Part shown: in pieces, positions 1 through 7,991 of the stretch
Numbering within the stretch: the first letter of the stretch is position 1
How the letters are laid out: every line of letters begins with the position of its first letter
Assembly (NCBI GenBank): GCA_020025755.1
Contig: JAHHRO010000017.1
Span: forward strand, 1 to 44,241
Source: Butyricicoccus sp.
GTDB lineage: Bacteria; Bacillota; Clostridia; Oscillospirales; Butyricicoccaceae
DNA: 44,241 bases
Direction: 5' to 3'
Translations under genes and position numbers: made by a program
Notes under the pieces: model-generated
The model's database searches: none
The model's input: the letters and a program-made list of their open reading frames with translations, nothing else
What the model was told of the DNA's origin: nothing

Positions 1-209
1 AAATCCCGCCTGTGGCGGAGGTCATACTTTCACACCCTTACGGCGGCTGAACGGTCGATCTGATGGAGAGGGAAGGGTAGGATTCCAAAGGAAAAGGAAA
101 CCGCAAGGTTTCCTATCCTTTGGCCGCTGTCGCCGGCGCGACACGTTACTCTTTGCTTGGAAGCAAATCTCATTTAGTAGAAAAGAAAACCCTACGGATT
201 TTCAAAAAC
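1..209 (+). repeat. Structured dispersed repeat, left copy (truncated by window edge)
   Basis: Bases 1-148 are almost identical to the reverse complement of 43935-44083 at the other end of the window, with only a few substitutions. The element has two GC-rich hairpins (CCGCC-TGT-GGCGG at 6-18; GTCGC/GCGAC near 128-142). It also has a long hairpin at 85-123 whose arms CCAAAGGA..AGGAAACC and GGTTTCCT..TCCTTTGG close on a GCAA (GNRA) loop. From about 152 it continues into an AT-rich part, TTGCTTGGAAGCAAA followed by CCTACGGATTTTC. No convincing gene is present in 1-380. Confidence 0.85.
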
Positions 210-215
210 ATCCCC

Positions 216-272
216 CTTGCTTGGAAGCAAAATAAGGATAAAAGGAATGAAAAACCTGCGGTTTTCAAAAAA
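216..272 (+). repeat. Degenerate tandem copy of the AT-rich repeat half
   Basis: TTGCTTGGAAGCAAA at 217-231 and the CCTGCGGTTTTCAAAAA stretch near 255-271 repeat the order and spacing seen at 153-207. The AT-rich half of the element is therefore present twice in imperfect tandem before the cinA promoter. Related copies occur at 37008-37070, 37113-37165 and, on the opposite strand, at the right end of the window. Confidence 0.6.
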
Positions 273-302
273 ATATTTTTTATGTAAATACACCGCGCAG
301 AC

Positions 303-331
303 TTGACAGAAATTTTATAAAACTTTAACAT
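303..331 (+). promoter_or_regulatory. SigA-type promoter for cinA
   Basis: TTGACA at 303-308, a 17-bp spacer, then TAACAT at 326-331. It lies about 80 bp upstream of the cinA start and just after the repeat block. Confidence 0.7.
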
Positions 332-408
332 GACCGTGATCGCATGGCGCGGCAGGCTGTGTTAAACTGGAAACAGGTACCATGGCGGAGAAAAGAGGGA
401 ACATACCA

Positions 409-1650
409 ATGAAAGCAGAACTCATTGCAGTTGGAACCGAGATCCTGCTCGGAGATATCGTCAACACCGATGCACAGGTGATCTCACAGGGCTTGTCTGA
501 ACTGGGCATCGATGTCTATTATCAGACGGTCGTAGGGGACAATCCGCAGCGTCTGGAACGCGTCATCCGTCAGGCCAAAGAACGCGCAGATATCATCATT
601 ACGACAGGCGGCTTAGGGCCGACGCTGGACGACTTGACCAAAGAAACGCTGGCGCAGGTGTTCGGGAAAAAACTGGTGCTGCACGAGGAATCCCTTGCCC
701 ATATCCGCCACTTTTTTTCGGAGATCGGGCGTGAAATGACTGCAAATAATGAAAAGCAGGCATGGCTGCCTGAAGGGTGCGTGCCGCTGCACAATGACTG
801 GGGCACAGCACCCGGCTGTGCGTTCGAGGCAGACGGAACGCATGTCATCATGCTTCCGGGGCCGCCGCGTGAATGTGAGGCAATGTTCCGTGAGCGTGCG
901 ATGCCCTATCTGTATCCGCTTGCAGGCGGCTGCATCGTCTCGCGGAATGTGCGCATCTTTGGTCTGGGGGAATCCGCAATGGAGGAGATCCTGCATGACC
1001 AGATGGAACGCATGACCAACCCGACCATTGCGCCCTATGCCAAGACGAGCGAATGCTTCGCGCGGATCACGGCAAAGGCAGACACCGAGGAGCAGGCAGA
1101 AGCCATGCTCCAGCCGGTGGTCGATCAGGTGGTTTCGGTCTTGGGAGACTGTGTCTATGGTGTGGATGTGGATTCGCTCGAACAGGTCGTCGGGAAGCTG
1201 CTGACCGAGCGAGGGATGACGCTTTCTGTGGCAGAAAGCTGCACGGGCGGTCTGTTATCCAAGCGTATCACCGATCTGCCGGGGGCATCGGCGTATTATA
1301 AGGGCGGCGTTTGCTCCTATGCCAACGAGGTCAAGACCGCACTGCTCGGGGTTTCGGAGCAGACGTTGGCAGATGTCGGTGCAGTCTCGCCCACGGTTGC
1401 CGAGCAGATGGCGCGCGGCGTTGCAAACTGCATGGGGACGGATGTCGGGGTAGGCATCACGGGGATCGCCGGACCGGATGGCGGCAGCGCGGAAAAGCCT
1501 GTTGGTCTGGTGTACATCAGCGTGTGGATGCAGGGCAGACAGCGCACACATGAGATGCATGGCAGTCTGGGACGCGACCGCGTGCGCATTCAGGCGGCTT
1601 CCACGGCACTTGATCTCATTCGTCGGATGCTGATTGAAGGCACAAATTAA
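409..1650 (+). CDS. cinA: CinA family nicotinamide-nucleotide amidohydrolase
   Basis: 413 aa, close to the usual CinA length of about 415. The N-terminal half is the MoCF/MoaB-like domain, starting KAELIAVGTEILLGDIVNT and carrying the TTGGLGPTLDD and LPGPPRECEAMF signatures. The C-terminal half (about residues 255-413) is the CinA deamidase domain, with SVAESCTGG and GITGIAGPDGG. The family removes the amide of NMN in pyridine nucleotide salvage and is linked to competence in some Gram-positives. I place the start at 409, not at the in-frame ATG at 382, because AGAGGGA lies 9-14 bases upstream of 409 and the homologous N-terminus begins there. It is a single-gene unit between its own promoter and a terminator. 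Confidence 0.95.
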   Translation: MKAELIAVGTEILLGDIVNTDAQVISQGLSELGIDVYYQTVVGDNPQRLERVIRQAKERADIIITTGGLGPTLDDLTKETLAQVFGKKLVLHEESLAHIRHFFSEIGREMTANNEKQAWLPEGCVPLHNDWGTAPGCAFEADGTHVIMLPGPPRECEAMFRERAMPYLYPLAGGCIVSRNVRIFGLGESAMEEILHDQMERMTNPTIAPYAKTSECFARITAKADTEEQAEAMLQPVVDQVVSVLGDCVYGVDVDSLEQVVGKLLTERGMTLSVAESCTGGLLSKRITDLPGASAYYKGGVCSYANEVKTALLGVSEQTLADVGAVSPTVAEQMARGVANCMGTDVGVGITGIAGPDGGSAEKPVGLVYISVWMQGRQRTHEMHGSLGRDRVRIQAASTALDLIRRMLIEGTN

Positions 1651-1673
1651 GAGAGTTTTTAAAAAGTATATGA

Positions 1674-1722
1674 AAAAAAGTCCGGTGTTCGTATAAAAAG
1701 CGAAATATCACTGGACTTTTTT
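1674..1722 (+). terminator. Rho-independent terminator after cinA
   Basis: Arms AAAAAAGTCCGGTG and CACTGGACTTTTTT match except at one position, with a loop of about 21 bases, and the 3' arm ends in a T run. Confidence 0.75.
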
Positions 1723-1740
1723 GCGTAAGAGTTGTATACT
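1712..1740 (+). promoter_or_regulatory. Possible promoter for the glycogen operon
   Basis: TGGACT at 1712-1717 (4/6 to TTGACA), 17-bp spacer, TATACT at 1735-1740. The -35 would overlap the 3' arm of the cinA terminator. The -10 is good and the -35 weak. The leader to glgB would be about 120 nt. Confidence 0.45.
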
Positions 1741-1868
1741 ATATCTAGTAAAACTGATTTTTACTCGGTGTAAACTGTTGAAAACAACAACAAAAGGACG
1801 AAAACTGGGAAAAAAGTTGGAAAAATTAGGAAAATGTGCAAAAATGCGCATTAAAGGGAGATGAACGC

Positions 1869-3914
1869 ATGGCTTTGAAAACAAATGTAAGCAAAAAAGA
1901 AGATCATGCAGCTTTGTTTCGGTCTGGTCGGGACTGCCGCGCCTACGAATTCATGGGTGCTCATCCGGAAACCTGTAACGGTCAGCAAGGCTATCGCTTC
2001 TCGGTGTTTGCGCCGGAAGCAGCAGAAGTTTCGGTTATGGGAGAGTTTAACGGCTGGAGTCGGGATGCGCATAAAATGCAGCGCGATGAACTTGGTATCT
2101 GGGAATGCTTCATTCCGGACGTCAAGCAGTATGACTCTTATAAATACTCCGTACATACGAAGGATGGACAGTTCTTTGATAAAGCCGATCCTTACGGGTT
2201 CCATTCCGAGACCCGTCCGGCGAACGCCTCCAAGACCTATGATCTTGCAGGTTACACATGGCACGACGCAAGCTGGATGAAGTGGCGCGGAGCGCATCTG
2301 CCCTATACCGCGCCAGTCAATATCTATGAGGTGCATATGGGCTCATGGAAGCGGCATGAGGATGGGAATTTCTACTCATATCGTCAGCTTGCCGAGGAGC
2401 TTGTGCCCTATGTCAAGGAAATGGGATACACGCACATTGAGTGCATGCCCCTGACGGAGCATCCGTTCGACGGCTCATGGGGGTATCAGGTCAGCGGATA
2501 TTTTGCCGCGACCTCGCGCTATGGCACGCCGCACGATCTCATGTATTTTGTGGATACCTGCCATCAGGCAGGGATCGGTGTCATCATGGACTGGGTCCCG
2601 GCACATTTCCCAAAAGATGGACATGGTCTCGTAGAGTTTGACGGCTCATACCTCTATGAGTATGCCGATCCGCTCAAGATGGAGCATAAGGAGTGGGGAA
2701 CGCGTGTCTTTGACTATGGCAAGGTCTCCGTGCGCAACCTGCTGTTTTCCTCCGCAATGTTCTGGGTGGAGCAGTTCCACATCGATGGTCTGCGCGTGGA
2801 TGCTGTGGCGTCCATGCTGTATCTGGACTATAACCGCAATGACGGCTGGCGTCCGAATATTTATGGCGGACGCGAAAACCTTGAGGCAGTCGATTTTCTC
2901 CGCCTGCTCAATGAATCCATCCTGACGGATCATCCCGACGTTATGATGATCGCAGAGGAGTCCACCGCGTGGCCGCTCGTAACAAAGCCGGTCAGCGTTG
3001 GCGGACTGGGCTTCAACTTCAAGTGGAACATGGGCTGGATGAATGATATGCTATGCTATGTATCCGCGGATCCGTTTTTCCGGAAGGATATGCATGATAA
3101 GGTCACATTCTCCTTTATGTATGCGTTTTCGGAAAATTATATCCTGCCGCTCTCGCATGATGAGGTCGTGCATGGAAAGAAGTCGCTCATTGATAAGATG
3201 CCGGAACCGTATGAAAATAAGTTTGCCTCTCTGCGCACGCTGTATGGCTATATGATGGCGCACCCGGGCAAGAAGATGCTGTTCATGGGCGGTGAATTTG
3301 CACAGTTCACCGAATGGAGCGAAGCGCGTGGGCTGGACTGGATGCTGCTTCAATATGATGCACACCGTCAGATGCAGACCTATGTCAAGGCACTCAATGC
3401 CGCCTATCTTGCCAATAAGCAGTTCTGGGAAAATGATATGGATTGGCAGGGCTTTGCATGGATCTCCCACGATGACAACCGCAACAACATCATTGCATTC
3501 CGCCGCATTGCATCGGATGGCTCTGATCTCGTCTGCGTTGTGAACTTTGCACCCGTCTATCACGAAAGCTATCGCATCGGCGTGCCCTATGCAGGCACAT
3601 ACGAGGAGATCTTCACCTCGGATGCAGTTGAGTTCGGCGGCAGCGGCATACAAAACGGTAAGGTACGCTCCAAGGCGGCAGCCTCGGTTTTGGAGCCGGT
3701 GCACAATGAGCTGGGAGAGAAGATCGCGCCCACGCTGCACGGCTATGCCGATCTGATCGATCTGGAGATCGCGCCGCTGTCGGTCATGTACCTGAAGGGC
3801 AAGCCACGCGTGGCACGCAAGGCGAAAGCGACACCGGCAAAAAAGAGCGGCAAGACGGAAGCCACAGGTGAACGCACCAAAACGGCTGCGCCGCGCCGCA
3901 CCCGAAAAAGTTGA
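1869..3914 (+). CDS. glgB: 1,4-alpha-glucan branching enzyme
   Basis: 681 aa. It makes the alpha-1,6 branches of glycogen. An N-terminal CBM48 (about residues 35-120, with VSVMGEFNGWS) precedes a GH13 barrel with the branching-enzyme signatures GLRVDAVASM (nucleophile Asp311), MMIAEEST (acid/base Glu at 363/364) and PLSHDEVVHGK (Asp431). The start at 1869 is preceded by AAAGGGAG at a good distance; the longer in-frame start at 1836 has no such site. The last roughly 37 residues, past the C-terminal beta domain, form a Lys/Arg/Ala/Thr-rich tail that branching enzymes normally lack. The gene heads the glgBCDA block. Confidence 0.96.
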   Translation: MALKTNVSKKEDHAALFRSGRDCRAYEFMGAHPETCNGQQGYRFSVFAPEAAEVSVMGEFNGWSRDAHKMQRDELGIWECFIPDVKQYDSYKYSVHTKDGQFFDKADPYGFHSETRPANASKTYDLAGYTWHDASWMKWRGAHLPYTAPVNIYEVHMGSWKRHEDGNFYSYRQLAEELVPYVKEMGYTHIECMPLTEHPFDGSWGYQVSGYFAATSRYGTPHDLMYFVDTCHQAGIGVIMDWVPAHFPKDGHGLVEFDGSYLYEYADPLKMEHKEWGTRVFDYGKVSVRNLLFSSAMFWVEQFHIDGLRVDAVASMLYLDYNRNDGWRPNIYGGRENLEAVDFLRLLNESILTDHPDVMMIAEESTAWPLVTKPVSVGGLGFNFKWNMGWMNDMLCYVSADPFFRKDMHDKVTFSFMYAFSENYILPLSHDEVVHGKKSLIDKMPEPYENKFASLRTLYGYMMAHPGKKMLFMGGEFAQFTEWSEARGLDWMLLQYDAHRQMQTYVKALNAAYLANKQFWENDMDWQGFAWISHDDNRNNIIAFRRIASDGSDLVCVVNFAPVYHESYRIGVPYAGTYEEIFTSDAVEFGGSGIQNGKVRSKAAASVLEPVHNELGEKIAPTLHGYADLIDLEIAPLSVMYLKGKPRVARKAKATPAKKSGKTEATGERTKTAAPRRTRKS

Positions 3915-3987
3915 TTTCCACTGCCTGCAAGCCATGCAGGGGGCTGAAGAAGATAAAACTGACATATTTAAGAAACGGAGAAACATC

Positions 3988-5202
3988 ATGTATCGGAAGA
4001 AAGAATGCGTTGCGATGCTGCTGGCTGGCGGACAAGGCAGCAGACTCTATGTTTTAACGACCAAGGTGGCAAAACCGGCGGTACCGTTTGGCGGAAAATA
4101 CCGCATCATTGATTTCCCCCTGTCCAACTGCGTCAACTCTGGCATTGATACCGTAGGCGTACTGACCCAATATGAGCCGCATGTGCTCAATGCCTATATC
4201 GGCTCCGGTCAGACTTGGGATCTTGACCGCATGCGCGGTGGTGTCTACACCCTGCCGCCGTACCAGCGCGGCAAGGGATCGGAGTGGTACAAGGGCACAG
4301 CCAATGCGATCTATCAGAATATCGAGTTCGTAGACGAGTATGATCCGGAATATGTGCTCATCCTGTCCGGTGACCACATCTACAAAATGAATTACAATAA
4401 AATGCTCAAGCACCATAAGCAGATGGGTGCGGATGCAACCATTGCCGTTATGGATGTGCCGCTTGCGGAGGCGTGCCGCTTTGGTATCATGAACTGTGAG
4501 GAAGACGGCACGGTTTATGAGTTTGAGGAAAAGCCCCAGGAGCCCAAGAGCACACTCGCTTCCATGGGTATCTATATCTTCAACTGGAAGAAGCTGCGCC
4601 AGTATCTGACCGAGGACGAGGCAAACGAAAATTCCTCCAATGATTTTGGCAAGGATATCATTCCGGCGATGCTGAACGCAGGCGAAAAGCTGGTATCCTA
4701 CCGCTTCGACGGCTATTGGAAGGATGTTGGTACGATCGAATCGCTGTGGGAGGCAAACATGGATCTGCTGTCGCCCAAGTCGGGGTTGAACCTCACCGAT
4801 GATACATGGAAGATCTACGGCCGCAACAACGGTGCGCCCCCGCACTTCACCAGCAAGCAGGCGAAGGTCACCCATTCACTCGTCTCAGAGGGCTGTGAGA
4901 TCTATGGCAATGTTTCTGAGTCCGTTCTGTTCTCTGATGTTGTGATCGAGAAGGGTGCAACCGTTGAATATTCGATCCTGATGCCGGGTTCCGTGGTCAA
5001 GAGCGGTGCAACCGTGCGTTATGCGATCGTAGCGGAAGACGCGGAGATCTGCTCCGGTGCTTCGGTCGGTGCACCGCCGAGCGAGGATTCCACAGGGGAT
5101 TGGGGCGTCGCAGTAGTCGCCGCCGGTGTTCGAGTTGGCAAGAATGCCAAGCTGGGCGCAAAAGAAATGGCAGGCGAAGATCTGCCCGATCAGGAAGCTT
5201 GA
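3988..5202 (+). CDS. glgC: Glucose-1-phosphate adenylyltransferase, catalytic subunit
   Basis: 404 aa. It forms ADP-glucose from glucose-1-phosphate and ATP, the committed step of bacterial glycogen synthesis. The N-terminal nucleotidyltransferase loop MLLAGGQGSRL and AKPAVPFGGKYR are intact, as are the SGDHIYKMNY and FEEKPQEPKS sugar-nucleotide motifs. The C-terminal third is a left-handed beta-helix allosteric domain. The start at 3988 follows an ACGGAGA site; the in-frame ATG at 3868 would overlap the end of glgB and adds unrelated residues. It is followed at 17 bp by glgD, the usual clostridial/bacillar pair. Confidence 0.95.
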   Translation: MYRKKECVAMLLAGGQGSRLYVLTTKVAKPAVPFGGKYRIIDFPLSNCVNSGIDTVGVLTQYEPHVLNAYIGSGQTWDLDRMRGGVYTLPPYQRGKGSEWYKGTANAIYQNIEFVDEYDPEYVLILSGDHIYKMNYNKMLKHHKQMGADATIAVMDVPLAEACRFGIMNCEEDGTVYEFEEKPQEPKSTLASMGIYIFNWKKLRQYLTEDEANENSSNDFGKDIIPAMLNAGEKLVSYRFDGYWKDVGTIESLWEANMDLLSPKSGLNLTDDTWKIYGRNNGAPPHFTSKQAKVTHSLVSEGCEIYGNVSESVLFSDVVIEKGATVEYSILMPGSVVKSGATVRYAIVAEDAEICSGASVGAPPSEDSTGDWGVAVVAAGVRVGKNAKLGAKEMAGEDLPDQEA

Positions 5203-5219
5203 AGGAGACGTGACGCAAC

Positions 5220-6347
5220 ATGAAAAATATTCTGGGTCTGATTATCGCTTTTGACACCGACAATGATCTGAGAGAGCTGACCGAGCACCGCACCGTAGCG
5301 GCTGTTCCGTTTGGCGGCAGATACCGCATCGTAGATTTTATGTTGTCCAATATGGTCAACTCCGGCATTTATAAGATCGGTCTCCTTATGAAAGACAAGT
5401 ACCAGTCGCTCATTGACCATATCGGCACGGGAAAAGATTGGGATTTGTCGCGCAAGAATGCAGGCATCACGCTTCTGCCGCCGTACTCCTATTCCAAGAA
5501 GGCGTCTCCGCTCGTTACGGGCGAATACCGCGGCAAGATCGACGCGCTTGCAGGCGCGATCGACTATCTGCAAAAGAACCGCGCAGAGTATGTCGTGCTG
5601 GCAGACGGTGACGTCATCGCCAATATCCCGATGGATGAGGTCGTGGAGGCACACGAGGCAAGCGGGAACGATATCACCATGGTCGTGACCAAGCACAATG
5701 CGGAAAATCCGTTTATCACCTATTGCGAGATGAACCGCAAGCGTGAGATCGTGGATATCCGCGTAGGCAACAACAACGAGGGCAAGTGCAAATACTCAGC
5801 ACTGGGTGTTTATGTCATGAGCCGCCAGTATCTCATCCATCTGATCGCGGATTGTGTCACCCATAACTGTACACACTTTGAGCGTGAACTGCTGACCCGT
5901 GCGCTGACGGAGAGCAATATCGGTGCGTATGTATTCAATGAATACAATATCAAGGTATTTGATGCCAAGGACTATTTTCAGGCAAATATGGATATTCTGG
6001 ATCAGGAGTGCAGAAATGAGCTGTTCCTGCGCACCCGACCGATCTTTACCCGTATTTATGATGAATCGCCTGCATATTATGGCGATAAGGCGGAAGTTTG
6101 CGACAGTCTGGTCGCGGACGGCTGCCATATTGAGGGACGCGTAGTCAATTCGATCCTGTTCCGCGATGTGCTGATCGAAAAGGATGCAGAAATCAAAAAT
6201 TCGATCATCATGGAGAACGGACGGATCCTGTCCGGTTCCTCGCTGGCTCATATCGTACTGGATCGCGGCGTGACCATTCGAGAGGGACGCACGATGATGG
6301 GGCATGAAAATTATCCGGTCGTGATCGCAAAACGCTCGGTAATTTAA
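5220..6347 (+). CDS. glgD: GlgD, ADP-glucose pyrophosphorylase regulatory subunit
   Basis: 375 aa. It is paralogous to GlgC and retains VPFGGRYRIVDFMLSNMVNSG, but the Gly-rich ATP loop is replaced (LGLIIAFDTDND), as in the non-catalytic GlgD subunit that forms a hetero-oligomer with GlgC in Firmicutes. The ATG is preceded by GAAGGAGA. It is shorter than GlgC and ends in a hexapeptide-repeat beta-helix. A hairpin terminator/attenuator separates it from glgA. Confidence 0.93.
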   Translation: MKNILGLIIAFDTDNDLRELTEHRTVAAVPFGGRYRIVDFMLSNMVNSGIYKIGLLMKDKYQSLIDHIGTGKDWDLSRKNAGITLLPPYSYSKKASPLVTGEYRGKIDALAGAIDYLQKNRAEYVVLADGDVIANIPMDEVVEAHEASGNDITMVVTKHNAENPFITYCEMNRKREIVDIRVGNNNEGKCKYSALGVYVMSRQYLIHLIADCVTHNCTHFERELLTRALTESNIGAYVFNEYNIKVFDAKDYFQANMDILDQECRNELFLRTRPIFTRIYDESPAYYGDKAEVCDSLVADGCHIEGRVVNSILFRDVLIEKDAEIKNSIIMENGRILSGSSLAHIVLDRGVTIREGRTMMGHENYPVVIAKRSVI

Positions 6348-6390
6348 GAACGAATCCTTGCGATCCTTTGCTTGAACGTACTGCTTTGTT

Positions 6391-6436
6391 AGCGGGAGCA
6401 TCCAAACAGTGGAAGCTCCCGCTGATTTGTTTTTTT
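6391..6436 (+). terminator. Hairpin terminator/attenuator between glgD and glgA
   Basis: Perfect 9-bp arms AGCGGGAGC (6391-6399) and GCTCCCGCT (6415-6423), then TTTGTTTTTTT just before the glgA ribosome-binding site GGGGAGTG. It looks like a partial terminator lowering glgA expression relative to glgCD, since glgA has no evident promoter of its own. Confidence 0.7.
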
Positions 6437-6450
6437 GGGGAGTGATAACA

Positions 6451-7872
6451 ATGAAGATTATGTTTGCCGCTTCGGAGGTCGCGCCGTTCGTCAAGACGGG
6501 CGGTCTGGGTGATGTCATGGGTGCCTTGCCGTCGGCACTTGCTGCCGCCGGACACGATGTGCGTGTGTTCTGTCCACTCTATCATGCGATCGGTGCAGGC
6601 TGGCGCAGGGAGATGCGTGACCTGATCCATATCTATGTAGAACTCGGCTGGCGCAACCAGTATTGCGGCGTGTTTTCGCTGGAAAAAGACCATGTTACCT
6701 ATTATTTTATTGACAATGAATATTATTTTGCACGCAAGCAGATCTATGGAGAGTATGACGATGGGGAACGCTTTGCCTTTTTCAGCAAGGCGGTGCTCGA
6801 TGTGCTGCCTGAGCTGGACTGGAAGCCCGATGTCATCCATGCAAACGATTGGCAGACCGCGCTCGTGCCGGTGTATTATAACCTGATATTTGCCGCACGT
6901 CCGGAATATCAGGGCATCAAGACGGTATTTACCATCCACAATATCGCATTTCAGGGGCGTTTTGGGCGCGATGTGCTGGAATATGTTATGGGCATTGATG
7001 ATGCGCATTATCGTTCGGGCTTCATGGTCATGGATGGGGACGTCAACCTCATGAAAGCGGCGATCCTTGCGTCGGGCGCAGTGACTACGGTTTCGCCAAG
7101 CTATGCCGAGGAGATCCAGACCCCGTATTACGGCTGCCGTCTGGATTCCATTCTGCGTGACAACAGCTATAAATTACACGGCATCCTCAACGGCATCGAC
7201 ATGGAAGCCTTCAATCCGGCAACCGATCCGGCACTGTGCAAGCCCTATACCGATCTTGCAGGCAAGCAGGCAAACAAGGAAGAACTGCTGTCACTCTGCG
7301 GACTTACGGGAGATGCAGATACCCCTGTCATCGGCATGGTGGGCAGATTGACCGATCAGAAGGGGCTGGATCTCGTGGAGGCGGTACTTGATGAGATCTT
7401 GCAGGACGATGTGAGGCTTGTTGTGCTGGGCAAAGGCGATTGGCGTTATGAACAGATGTTTTTGGATGCCAAGCGTCGCCATCCGGATAAGATATCGGTA
7501 TCCCTGCTGTTTTCTGCCGAGCTTGCCAACAAGATCTATGCAGGCGCGGACTTGTTCCTGATGCCGTCCAAAACCGAGCCGTGTGGGCTGGCGCAGATGA
7601 TTGCCCTGCGCTATGGCACGATTCCGATCGTGCGCGAGACGGGCGGACTCAAGGATACGATCACGGCATTTGTGGATTATCTGGGCACGGGTAACGGGTT
7701 TACGTTCTTCAGTTACAATGCCCATGATATGCTCCATGTCATTCGAGAGGCGTGCGAGGTATATCGCCATAACCGTCCTGCGTGGGCGTATCTCGTGAAA
7801 AACGGGATGGAAAGTAACTTCGGCTGGGCGAAATCTGCTGAAAAATATGTTGAGGTCTATCGATCCATTTGA
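6451..7872 (+). CDS. glgA: Glycogen synthase (ADP-glucose)
   Basis: 473 aa, the usual size for a GT5 glycogen synthase. It elongates alpha-1,4-glucan with ADP-glucose. The N-terminus MKIMFAASEVAPFVKTGGLG carries the KTGGL ADP-glucose motif. The C-terminal GT-B half has GMVGRLTDQKGLDL and the retaining-glycosyltransferase motif PSKTEPCGLAQMIALRYGT (with a Lys-Thr in place of the common Arg-Phe before EPCGL). The start at 6451 fits the family N-terminus and the upstream GGGGAGTG; the in-frame ATG at 6409 lies inside the terminator hairpin. Confidence 0.96.
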   Translation: MKIMFAASEVAPFVKTGGLGDVMGALPSALAAAGHDVRVFCPLYHAIGAGWRREMRDLIHIYVELGWRNQYCGVFSLEKDHVTYYFIDNEYYFARKQIYGEYDDGERFAFFSKAVLDVLPELDWKPDVIHANDWQTALVPVYYNLIFAARPEYQGIKTVFTIHNIAFQGRFGRDVLEYVMGIDDAHYRSGFMVMDGDVNLMKAAILASGAVTTVSPSYAEEIQTPYYGCRLDSILRDNSYKLHGILNGIDMEAFNPATDPALCKPYTDLAGKQANKEELLSLCGLTGDADTPVIGMVGRLTDQKGLDLVEAVLDEILQDDVRLVVLGKGDWRYEQMFLDAKRRHPDKISVSLLFSAELANKIYAGADLFLMPSKTEPCGLAQMIALRYGTIPIVRETGGLKDTITAFVDYLGTGNGFTFFSYNAHDMLHVIREACEVYRHNRPAWAYLVKNGMESNFGWAKSAEKYVEVYRSI

Positions 7873-7890
7873 TATGATAGTAGAGAGGAC

Positions 7891-7921
7891 AAAGGGCTGT
7901 CCGTTGTATGGGCAGCCCTTT
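7891..7921 (+). terminator. Hairpin after glgA, terminator-like
   Basis: AAAGGGCTG (7891-7899) and CAGCCCTTT (7913-7921) are perfect complements. The downstream T content is low, so this may be a weak terminator or an mRNA-stabilising hairpin between glgA and the GH13 gene. Confidence 0.5.
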
Positions 7922-7991
7922 GTGAATATGATTTTGCGAGGGTCGAACAAGTTTCGGCTTTGGCAAAAGCATTTTCCAAAGGAGTACATGT

